NCBI GenBank assembly: GCA_938009115.1
Contig: CALLHZ010000099.1
Location: 1-6,907, forward strand
Source of the DNA: an uncultured Clostridia bacterium
GTDB lineage: Bacteria; Bacillota; Clostridia; Peptostreptococcales; Anaerovoracaceae
Reading direction: 5' to 3'
Length of the DNA stretch: 6,907 nucleotides
The position numbers and the translations under genes were made by a program. Each line of letters opens with the position of its first letter. The stretch's first letter is position 1. This document shows positions 1-6,160 of this stretch, piece after piece. Under the pieces are notes generated by a model. It searched no databases and was not told the origin of the DNA. It worked only from the letters and a program-made list of their open reading frames with translations.

Positions 1-188
1 TAGGGCGTGCCCCGGTACAGATAGCCGGTGCCGGCTACGGAAGAGCCGTTGTACAGGATCGCAAAAGGTTCGTATTCCTCATCGGCAGCCCATACCGGGC
101 TGTTGCACAATAAAAGCATAAAAAGAACCGTCAGTACGATCCGTACGGCGGTCCGTCTCCGTTTGCTGCTGGAAAAATACGTTGTCAT
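1..188 (-). CDS. Partial secreted protein of unknown function (N-terminus only)
   Basis: An open frame reads leftward from an ATG at 188 and runs off the window edge after 62 codons with no stop. The start is supported by AGGGGG at 202-197, 8 bases upstream, and by a good promoter further up. The N-terminus is a classic Sec signal peptide: a basic stretch (K9 and arginines 10-12), a hydrophobic core at about residues 17-28, then PVWAAD with likely signal peptidase I cleavage near residue 34 or 35. Cys28 follows three leucines, which is a poor lipobox, so export as a soluble or wall-associated protein is more likely than lipidation. The visible mature part (residues 36-62, including ILYNGSSVAGTGYLYRG) is too short to classify. 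It faintly recalls the NG...PyVPl pattern of copper-amine-oxidase N-terminal-like repeats of Clostridia, but that is a guess. It is divergent from the TRAP operon. Confidence 0.7.
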   Translation of the reverse strand, partial: MTTYFSSSKRRRTAVRIVLTVLFMLLLCNSPVWAADEEYEPFAILYNGSSVAGTGYLYRGTP

Positions 189-218
189 CCCCAAATCCCC
201 CTGATTGATATTGTTTTA

Positions 219-247
219 ATTATAGCGGAAAAGCAGTGTTCGCACAA
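219..247 (-). promoter_or_regulatory. Leftward sigma-A type promoter for the secreted-protein gene
   Basis: On the minus strand a perfect -10 TATAAT lies at 224-219, and TTGTGC at 247-242 can serve as a weak -35 (first three bases match). The spacer is exactly 17 bases. Transcription would begin near 212, giving a leader of about 24 bases that contains the AGGGGG ribosome binding site for the ATG at 188. The weak -35 beside a perfect -10 suggests that an activator may help. Confidence 0.6.
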
Positions 248-251
248 GGCT

Positions 252-268
252 GCAAAGCGCCGATTTGC
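252..268. repeat. Short inverted repeat GCAAA-N7-TTTGC
   Basis: Two perfect 5-base arms (252-256 and 264-268) flank a 7-base spacer. The repeat sits 4 bases beyond the weak -35 of the leftward promoter, which is where an activator would bind. A repeat this short can arise by chance, so a role as a protein binding site is only a suggestion. Confidence 0.2.
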
Positions 269-352
269 CTGTGACATACGCGCAGGTATATATTTTCGAA
301 GGTTTTGCACACTTCACGACCAATATACAATATATGGATATTACTATTTCAT

Positions 353-363
353 TTAACTGTTAA
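353..363. promoter_or_regulatory. Operator-like palindrome TTAAC-T-GTTAA
   Basis: An 11-base perfect inverted repeat with one central base lies 12 bases upstream of the -35 box of the transporter promoter. Its centre (358) is about 53 bases before the predicted transcription start near 411, a position typical of activator sites. No regulator gene is visible in the window, so the cognate protein is unknown. Confidence 0.3.
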
Positions 364-375
364 TGGCAAATAGGC

Positions 376-404
376 TTGATATCTCAATCTCTGTGTACTA
401 AAAT
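376..404 (+). promoter_or_regulatory. Sigma-A type promoter of the TRAP transporter operon
   Basis: A -35 TTGATA (376-381, five of six consensus bases) and a -10 TAAAAT (399-404, five of six) are separated by the ideal 17 bases. Transcription would start near 411 and leave an untranslated leader of about 60 bases before the TAXI gene. It is the best promoter-like match I found in this intergenic region in the rightward direction. Confidence 0.65.
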
Positions 405-415
405 GTAGTGGAGTG

Positions 416-434
416 GCAAGGCAATTTTGCCTGC
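416..434 (+). other. Small hairpin at the 5' end of the TRAP operon leader
   Basis: AGGCA (419-423) pairs with TGCCT (428-432) around a 4-base loop. G416 and C417 can add two more pairs (with C434 and G433) across a bulged A418. It begins about 5 bases after the predicted transcription start. No U-run follows, so it is not a terminator. A 5' hairpin of this kind could protect the mRNA from decay, but that is inference. Confidence 0.25.
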
Positions 435-471
435 TTGTCGTTCTACAAACTAGTGTATTGGAGGTAAGATG

Positions 472-1431
472 ATGAAGAAAATAATCGCTGTATTATTGGT
501 ATTGATCCTGGCGCTGGGTCTGGCAGCCTGCGGTGGCGGAGGCGAGGAAGCTCCCGAAGTCACCAGACTGACCATGGTCACCGGCGGAGACTCCGGCACA
601 TATTATGCATTCGGCGGCGTGATCGCCAGTGTCCTGTCTTCTAAAATTGAAAACCTCGAAATCACAGCCGTCACATCCGGCGCTTCGGCAGCCAACTGCC
701 GTTCCCTGAACAACGGCGAAGCAGATCTTGCTATCATGCAAAACGACGTTTTGGGTTATGCCGTCACCGGCACGGAAACCATGGCGGCAGACGGGGCAAT
801 GCCCAAGCTCAAAGCGATCGCTTCCATGTATCCCGAGGCTGTACAGCTCGTAGCGCTCGAGAGCTCCGGCATTACATCGGTCCAGGATCTGGCAGGCAAG
901 AAGGTCTGCGTCGGCGATCAGGGCTCTGGTTCAGAGACCAACGCGAAGCAGGTTCTGGAAGCCTACGGCCTCAGCTATGACGATTTCGACGTACAGTATC
1001 TGTCCTTCTCCGAGGCGTCCACCGCCATGCAGAACGGGACTGTGGATGCTGCCTTCGCAACCTCGGCGCTCCCCAACAATGCTATCGTTGAACTGTCGAC
1101 GATGAAAGACATCGTCGTCGTTCCCATCGACGGCGAAGGCGCCGCAACGCTGATCGCCCGTTATCCGTTCTATGCGGCAACCACGATCGGTGATGACGTT
1201 TACAACGTTCCCGGCGCAGGAACCGTCGCCATGCTGGCAACGCTGGTCTGCACCGAAGACATGTCCGAAGACCTGGTTTATAACATCACGAAGAATCTTT
1301 TCGAATCCAAAGAAGATCTGATCGCCGGTCATGCCAGAGGCAATGACATCGACCTCGAAAAAGCAAAAGACGGCGTCACTGTCGATTTCCATCCCGGCGC
1401 GCTCAAGTATTATGAGGAGCAGGGGATCTAA
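472..1431 (+). CDS. TRAP transporter substrate-binding lipoprotein, TAXI family
   Basis: This is the extracytoplasmic receptor of a TAXI-type TRAP transporter; it binds substrate outside the membrane and delivers it to the permease encoded downstream. Residues 1-19 form a lipoprotein signal with lipobox LAAC and lipidated Cys20, followed by a flexible GGGGEE linker, as in Gram-positive membrane-anchored receptors. Family signatures are clear: TGGDSGTYYAFGG (37-49), a conserved TSGAS...NNGEADLAIMQND block (68-92), VGDQGSGSE (147-155) and the C-terminal DFHPGALKYYEEQG (305-318). About 319 residues is normal for the family. There are two tandem ATGs at 469 and 472. The ribosome binding site GGAGG (460-464) is 4 bases from the first and 7 from the second, so I chose 472. 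Substrate is not predictable; known or proposed ligands of the family include glutamate and C4-dicarboxylates. Confidence 0.93.
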   Translation: MKKIIAVLLVLILALGLAACGGGGEEAPEVTRLTMVTGGDSGTYYAFGGVIASVLSSKIENLEITAVTSGASAANCRSLNNGEADLAIMQNDVLGYAVTGTETMAADGAMPKLKAIASMYPEAVQLVALESSGITSVQDLAGKKVCVGDQGSGSETNAKQVLEAYGLSYDDFDVQYLSFSEASTAMQNGTVDAAFATSALPNNAIVELSTMKDIVVVPIDGEGAATLIARYPFYAATTIGDDVYNVPGAGTVAMLATLVCTEDMSEDLVYNITKNLFESKEDLIAGHARGNDIDLEKAKDGVTVDFHPGALKYYEEQGI

Positions 1432-1998
1432 ATGAAGTCTGCCTTTTTTACAAGGCAAGATACACGAAGAGAGAAGGATGAGCGTGCGGGCAAATCGCCC
1501 GCGCTGCTCTTCCTGGCTGCGGCGCTGGTCATCGGCCTCGCGCTGCTCACTGTTCCCGGTATAAAGCGCCTCGTCGTGAGCCGGGCAGATTCCGGAGAAG
1601 TCCTGGCGGCGTTTCCCGTCGAGCAGGGAGAATGTATCCAGATCGGTTTCACTCATTCAGTCAATCTGTCTCCCGTCAGAGACCTCTACGAAATTAACGA
1701 TAACGAATTGATCCTGCGCGCCACGGTATTTCAGACCTACGGCGCAGGCATCCCCATTCTTGACGACGGCATCGGGACCGGATTTCGAAGCACACCGGAA
1801 GGCTTTGAGATCACGGGGATCGATCTGCCAAGGACCGAAGTGCCGATCCTGCTGCAGACCGTGCCCGATCACACATTGTATTATCGGCAATCCACCGTCC
1901 GCCTGCTGGAGCTGGCCGGATCGGGGAGCCTGATCCATATCGGCATCCGGCGGCTTTCCCTTCTTGCGATATTGTCTGCTGGTCATACATCCCCTTAA
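1432..1998 (+). CDS. DUF1850 protein of the TAXI-TRAP operon
   Basis: A 188-residue protein of the DUF1850 family, whose genes typically sit with TAXI-type TRAP transporters; its molecular function is unknown to me. The ATG directly abuts the stop codon of the TAXI gene, and AGGGG (1421-1425) lies 6 bases upstream, so translation is probably coupled. A basic N-terminus precedes one membrane segment at about residues 24-43. The rest (about 50-188) should be extracytoplasmic. The family hallmark FTHSVNLSPVRDLYEI lies at 73-88, followed by the YGAGIP motif at 103-108 and a beta-rich C-terminal part. The location suggests a membrane-anchored accessory factor for the receptor or the permease, but this is inference from context only. 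Confidence 0.85.
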   Translation: MKSAFFTRQDTRREKDERAGKSPALLFLAAALVIGLALLTVPGIKRLVVSRADSGEVLAAFPVEQGECIQIGFTHSVNLSPVRDLYEINDNELILRATVFQTYGAGIPILDDGIGTGFRSTPEGFEITGIDLPRTEVPILLQTVPDHTLYYRQSTVRLLELAGSGSLIHIGIRRLSLLAILSAGHTSP

Positions 1999-2019
1999 CA
2001 GTCCTGCGGGAGGTGTTTT

Positions 2020-4206
2020 ATGAAACTGTTTCAAAAGAAGAACCGAACGAATGCTGCAGCGCCGGACCTTCGGAAGGATATCGTCCGGGAAGGCCTGTCC
2101 GAAGAAGAGATCGCCCGGTTGGAAGCAGAGGCGGTCCTGGAGAAGTACGACAGAGAATCGTCCTTTCGCAACAAGCTGCCGGTCAAAATCAACAATGCGA
2201 TCTCCGCTGTGTTGATCCTGTTTTCCTTGTTCCAGCTCTACACGACCCTCTGGACCATTCCCATTCAGAAGCTGCGGCCTATTCATCTGGGCTTTGTGCT
2301 CCTGCTGGTTTTTTTGCTGTACCCGGCAGCCCGCCGGCTTCGGAAGGACCGGATCCCCTGGTACGACGCCATTATGGCTTTTATGGCCCTGGGATGTGTT
2401 CTGTACATCCCGTTCAATTATGAGTATGTGATCCAGAATGTTGGTAATTATACACCCATGGACATTGCGGTCGGCGTGGTGGGCATTCTTTTGCTGATGG
2501 AGGCCTGCCGCCGTGTGGTGGGACTGCCGATCCTGATCATCGTGACGGGTTTTTTGCTGTACGCCTTGCTGGGTGAAAACATCCCGGGCACGTTCGGCCA
2601 TCGGGGATATTCGATCAAGCAGATCATCAATCACATGTATTTCACCACATCGGGGGTATTCGGCACGCCGCTGGGCGTGTCGGCGACCTTTATTTTTCTG
2701 TTCATATTGTTCGGCGCTTTTCTGGAAAAGACCGGCGTGGGCAGGCTGTTCATCGATCTGGCCAATGCGATAGCGGGGCGGCGGGTCGGCGGCCCGGCCA
2801 AAGTGGCGGTGATCTCTTCGGCTCTGCAGGGCACGGTATCGGGCAGTTCTGTGGCAAACACCGTGAGCACCGGATCGTTTACGATCCCCGCCATGAAAAA
2901 ATTGGGGTATAAGCCGGAGTTCGCCGGGGCCGTGGAAGCGGCGGCTTCCACGGGGGGACAGCTGATGCCGCCCATCATGGGGGCAGCAGCTTTCCTGATG
3001 GCCGAATCCACCGGCTTTGCTTACGCTTCGGTGGTGAAATCGGCCATCATCCCGGCGATCCTGTATTTCTCCGGCATCCTGATCAGCGTTCATCATGAAG
3101 CCCGCAAGATCGGACTGCGGGGCATGGACGACGCCGATATTCCAAAGGCCGGCCTTGTGATGAAAGAAAGGGGTCATTTGCTCCTACCCCTGGCCTTTAT
3201 GATCTACATGCTGGCCAGCAAGGTGACGCCCTCCTATGCTGCTCTTGGGGCGATTCTCACTTCGCTCATGGCGTACAGCGTCAACTGGTGGGCTCTGGCG
3301 CCCGTGGCCGCCATGGTGGCTGCTATGAATTTTGAGATCCCCTTTACGAAGTATGCGCCCTGGGCGATCCTGCTGTGGCTCGTGATCTGCTTTGCCGTGA
3401 ACGGACGAAAAGGGAAGACCCTGGCCGAAAAGCTGGGCTTCGACCCGATGGATATCGTGGACGCGCTCCAAAAGGGGGCTCGCAACGTCCTGACCGTGGC
3501 CGTGGCCTGCGGTATGGCGGGCATGATCGTAGGCACCGTGACCCTGACAGGCCTGGGACTCAAATTTGCAACCGGTCTGGCCAGTCTTGCGGGCAATAAT
3601 ATTTATCTGTTGATGTTCTTCACGATGGTGTCCTCCATCGTGTTGGGCATGGGTGTCCCGACGACGGCGAACTATCTGATCACGTCCACGATCTGCGCGC
3701 CGGCCCTCATCGGCCTGCTGACGGTCATGAACGGACTGGACGCGGCTTCAATGGCGATCATCATGAGCGCCCACCTGTTCGTGTTCTATTTCGGCATCGT
3801 GGCGGACATTACGCCGCCGGTGGCTCTGGCGGCCATGGCCGGCTCCGCCATCGCCAAGGGAGAGCCCTTCAAGACCGGTGTGACGGCCACACGGATCGCC
3901 ATCGGCGCATTTATCGTCCCTTATATCTTCGTGCTCAATCCTTCCATGCTCATGATAGACACCACGTTCTTTGCCGTGGCCCAAAACGTTGGAACGGCAC
4001 TGTTGGGCATGTATTCGCTGTCCGGCGGCCTGACCGGTTTCGTGCAGGACCGCTGCACCTGGTATGAGCGGATCATCTTTATCGCGGCAGGTCTTGGCAT
4101 GATCATTCCCGGCACCCTTACGGATGTTGCGGGTCTGGCGACTGTAGGGATCATGATCGCGCTCCAGCTGGCCCGGGTTCGCCGGCGCAGCGCTGCAAAG
4201 GCGTAG
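2020..4206 (+). CDS. TRAP transporter fused permease (4TM/12TM, DctQ-DctM type)
   Basis: This 728-residue polytopic membrane protein fuses the small (DctQ-like) and large (DctM-like) TRAP subunits, the usual arrangement for TAXI systems. It should import the ligand captured by the TAXI lipoprotein, driven by a sodium or proton gradient. A charged cytoplasmic N-terminus (about 1-55) leads into membrane segments from about residue 60; the small-subunit-like part runs to about 205. The large-subunit domain carries QGTVSGSSVANTVSTGSF (270-287), STGGQLMPPIMGA (310-322), GMGVPTTANYL (543-553) and FGIVADITPPVALAA (591-605), all characteristic of DctM-family transport domains. Further membrane segments follow to the Arg-rich tail. 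GGAGG at 2009-2013 lies 6 bases before the ATG. The gap from the DUF1850 gene is only 21 bases. It appears intact and full length. Confidence 0.93.
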   Translation: MKLFQKKNRTNAAAPDLRKDIVREGLSEEEIARLEAEAVLEKYDRESSFRNKLPVKINNAISAVLILFSLFQLYTTLWTIPIQKLRPIHLGFVLLLVFLLYPAARRLRKDRIPWYDAIMAFMALGCVLYIPFNYEYVIQNVGNYTPMDIAVGVVGILLLMEACRRVVGLPILIIVTGFLLYALLGENIPGTFGHRGYSIKQIINHMYFTTSGVFGTPLGVSATFIFLFILFGAFLEKTGVGRLFIDLANAIAGRRVGGPAKVAVISSALQGTVSGSSVANTVSTGSFTIPAMKKLGYKPEFAGAVEAAASTGGQLMPPIMGAAAFLMAESTGFAYASVVKSAIIPAILYFSGILISVHHEARKIGLRGMDDADIPKAGLVMKERGHLLLPLAFMIYMLASKVTPSYAALGAILTSLMAYSVNWWALAPVAAMVAAMNFEIPFTKYAPWAILLWLVICFAVNGRKGKTLAEKLGFDPMDIVDALQKGARNVLTVAVACGMAGMIVGTVTLTGLGLKFATGLASLAGNNIYLLMFFTMVSSIVLGMGVPTTANYLITSTICAPALIGLLTVMNGLDAASMAIIMSAHLFVFYFGIVADITPPVALAAMAGSAIAKGEPFKTGVTATRIAIGAFIVPYIFVLNPSMLMIDTTFFAVAQNVGTALLGMYSLSGGLTGFVQDRCTWYERIIFIAAGLGMIIPGTLTDVAGLATVGIMIALQLARVRRRSAAKA

Positions 4207-4233
4207 GACACGCTGTAAATCATCCTGTAAACG

Positions 4234-4264
4234 AAGCTTGCTGCCGGTTGGCGGCAAGCTTTCT
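4234..4264 (+). terminator. Rho-independent terminator of the TRAP operon
   Basis: A 12-pair stem (4234-4245 with 4250-4261) has a single G-U wobble (4242/4253) and a GGTT loop. It starts 28 bases after the permease stop. The T-run after it is short (TTTCT), so termination may be partial, but the stem is long and GC-rich in its upper half. Bases 4248-4253 also overlap the -35 of the next promoter. Confidence 0.75.
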
Positions 4265-4277
4265 CATGTGATATAAT
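4248..4277 (+). promoter_or_regulatory. Extended -10 promoter of the rmuC operon
   Basis: A perfect TATAAT (4272-4277) is preceded directly by TGA (4269-4271), giving an extended -10 that needs little help from a -35. The best -35 match is TTGGCG (4248-4253) at 18 bases, which falls in the loop and descending arm of the upstream terminator. Transcription would begin near 4284, about 20 bases before the rmuC start. Confidence 0.65.
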
Positions 4278-4303
4278 ATACCGATGCGGAAAGGGAGGAT
4301 CTT

Positions 4304-5434
4304 ATGACAGACAACCTTGTATTGTTCGTTGCCCTGGGGGTTGCCATAATACTTATTATGATACTCCTTTGGGCTGTGTCCGTTTTTCGCCGTGAGCTGC
4401 GGGAAAATCGGAAGGAACTGACGACATACATGCAGATGAGTTTTCAGACCCTTCATCAGACCATGTCTGAGGGCACCATGCAAAATGAACAGAAGCTGGA
4501 GAATATCCGCACGACCATGGAAAACCGCATCTATGCTCTTCAGCAGGACAATCATCAGCAGCTGGAGCGCATGCGTCAGACAGTAGACGAGAAGCTGCAG
4601 CAGACACTGGAGGAAAGGATCAGCAAATCCTTCGAATCCGTGCGCAGGAGCCTGGAGGAGGTGTACAAAGGGCTCGGCGAAATGCAGTCCTTGGCTTCCG
4701 GTGTAGGGGACCTGAAAAAAGTACTGTCCAACGTGAAAACCCGGGGTATCCTGGGCGAGATCCAGCTGGGCGCCATATTGGAACAGATCCTGTCCAAGGA
4801 GCAGTTCGAAGAAAACGTGTGCACCCGCAGAGAAGGAAACGAGCGGGTGGAATTCGCCGTCAAAATGCCGGGGGAGGGCGGACAGTCCATCTGGCTGCCC
4901 ATCGACGCCAAGTTCCATGGTGACACCTATGCCAATCTGATGAGCGCCTACGAAACCGGAGATCAGCAGGCCGTGGTCCAGGCCCGCAGGATGCTGGCGG
5001 ATGCTCTGCGAAAATCCGCCAAGGACATCCACGACAAGTATATCGATCCGCCGGCCACAACGGATTTTGCCGTTTTGTTTTTGCCCTTTGAGGGCTTGTA
5101 TGCCGAAGCGGTGAACCTTGGAGCTATGGAGGCGCTTCAGCGGGAGCACAAGGTGATGGTGGCTGGGCCGGCTACCATGGCTGCGCTGCTGAACAGCCTG
5201 CAAATGGGCTTCAAGACGCTGGCGATCCAAAAGCACTCGGGTCAGGTATGGAATATCCTGGGGGCCGTCAAGAGCGAATTTGACAAATTCGGCGACGTGC
5301 TGGCTGCGACCCAGCAGCGATTGAATCAGGCAAACGAAGAACTGGATAAGTTGGTCGGCACAAGGACGCGGAGCATCCAGCGGACGCTGCGCAGCGTGCA
5401 GGAGCTGGCCGAAGAAATACAAAGGGAAGAATGA
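4304..5434 (+). CDS. rmuC: RmuC-family protein (predicted nuclease-like, coiled-coil, membrane-anchored)
   Basis: A 376-residue RmuC family member. The founding E. coli gene was found as one limiting inversion between short inverted repeats, and the domain is predicted to be nuclease-like; the biochemical activity is not established. One N-terminal membrane helix (about 4-27) is followed by a long polar helical, probably coiled-coil stretch (about 28-125). The RmuC core runs from about 118 to 345, with GEMQSLASGVGDLKKVLSNV (125-144), TRGILGEIQLGAILEQIL (146-163), the conserved LPIDAKF (198-204, whose D201 and K203 fit a PD-(D/E)xK-like site) and DFAVLFLPFEGLYAEA (254-269). A second helical tail ends the protein. 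GGGAGG (4293-4298) lies 5 bases before the ATG. Its stop codon overlaps the next start (ATGA), and it is first in an operon with the phosphoesterase and deoB. Confidence 0.92.
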   Translation: MTDNLVLFVALGVAIILIMILLWAVSVFRRELRENRKELTTYMQMSFQTLHQTMSEGTMQNEQKLENIRTTMENRIYALQQDNHQQLERMRQTVDEKLQQTLEERISKSFESVRRSLEEVYKGLGEMQSLASGVGDLKKVLSNVKTRGILGEIQLGAILEQILSKEQFEENVCTRREGNERVEFAVKMPGEGGQSIWLPIDAKFHGDTYANLMSAYETGDQQAVVQARRMLADALRKSAKDIHDKYIDPPATTDFAVLFLPFEGLYAEAVNLGAMEALQREHKVMVAGPATMAALLNSLQMGFKTLAIQKHSGQVWNILGAVKSEFDKFGDVLAATQQRLNQANEELDKLVGTRTRSIQRTLRSVQELAEEIQREE

Positions 5435-6156
5435 GCTTATATGCGATCGGGGATCTTCACCTCTCCTTCGGAGGATCGGTGGACAAGCCCATGGATATTT
5501 ACGGCGGCCCCTGGGTCCGTCATACGGAAGCCCTGCAGGAGCAATGGCAGGAGCGGATCGGTCCGAAGGACACGGTTTTGATCCCCGGCGACGTTTCCTG
5601 GGCCATGCATTTGCGGGATGCGATCCCGGATCTTCTGTGGGTCGCCGCGCTGCCCGGGAATAAGGTGATCCTGCGGGGGAACCACGACCTCTGGTGGAGC
5701 TCTCTCCGCAAGATGTCGGGGATCCACGAGTCTCTGTTTTTTCTTCAAAACAATTGCTACGAAGGCCCGGATTTTATTTTGGCCGGCTCCCGGGGATGGC
5801 TTTGTCCCGGGGATAAGGATTTTACCGAGGAAACGGATCGCAAGATCTATGAGCGGGAGCTGATCCGTTTGGACCTTTCCCTGAAAGAGGCCGTCGAAGC
5901 CCGGGACAGGGCAGCCCGGGAGGGCATCGACAAGCCCCTGATCGGGGCGATGCATTTTCCGCCTATGAATGAGCGCAAGCAGCCCTCGGGTTTTACGGAG
6001 GCTTTTGCCAAAGCCGGGGCCCATCGTGTGGTCTACGGGCATCTTCACGGAGAAATGGCCTACGGGACGGGTCCTCAGGGATTTTATGACAACGTGGAAT
6101 ATATCCTTTGCTCCCTGGATAAGTTGAACGGTATACCCAAAGAAATCGTGGGGTGA
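5431..6156 (+). CDS. Calcineurin-like metallophosphoesterase (predicted phosphohydrolase)
   Basis: A 241-residue cytoplasmic protein with all the metal-binding motifs of the calcineurin-like phosphoesterase fold, in order: GDLH (D8, H10), PGDVSW (D54), RGNHD (N84, H85), the late histidine in AMHFPP (H175) and GHLH (H204, H206). These residues normally hold two divalent metals that activate water to cut phosphomono- or diesters. No signal peptide or membrane segment is seen. The sequence, especially the stretch around PGDVSWAMHL and the C-terminal NVEYILCSLDKLN, fits the family annotated as predicted phosphohydrolase (COG1768-like); its natural substrate is unknown. The start overlaps the rmuC stop as ATGA, and only a modest AGGGA (5423-5427) precedes it, so translation is probably coupled to rmuC. 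The stop lies 4 bases before the deoB ATG. Confidence 0.9.
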   Translation: MSLYAIGDLHLSFGGSVDKPMDIYGGPWVRHTEALQEQWQERIGPKDTVLIPGDVSWAMHLRDAIPDLLWVAALPGNKVILRGNHDLWWSSLRKMSGIHESLFFLQNNCYEGPDFILAGSRGWLCPGDKDFTEETDRKIYERELIRLDLSLKEAVEARDRAAREGIDKPLIGAMHFPPMNERKQPSGFTEAFAKAGAHRVVYGHLHGEMAYGTGPQGFYDNVEYILCSLDKLNGIPKEIVG

Positions 6157-6160
6157 GAAC

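Noticed and set aside
322..342. AT-rich stretch with AATAT...ATATT arms in the intergenic region
   Set aside because: Five-base arms in DNA made mostly of A and T are expected by chance, and the stretch shows no good -10/-35 pairing of its own.
931..1656. Minus-strand open frame of 241 codons across the TAXI/DUF1850 junction
   Set aside because: It shows no family motif and overlaps confidently identified genes.
2013..2423. Plus-strand frame starting 7 bases before the permease start
   Set aside because: Its ATG-like start shares the same ribosome binding site region, but the product is Pro/Arg/Ser-rich and unlike any protein; it is the +1-shifted shadow of the permease N-terminus.
1657..3177. 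Minus-strand open frame of 506 codons opposite the DUF1850 and permease genes
   Set aside because: It is rich in His, Gln, Arg and Asp with no recognisable domain or membrane pattern, and spans parts of two well-supported genes. It is a shadow of biased codon use on the plus strand.
4220..5422. Minus-strand open frame of 400 codons opposite rmuC
   Set aside because: The composition is that of an antisense shadow (many His, Gln, Leu), there is no family motif, and the plus-strand RmuC motifs are unmistakable.
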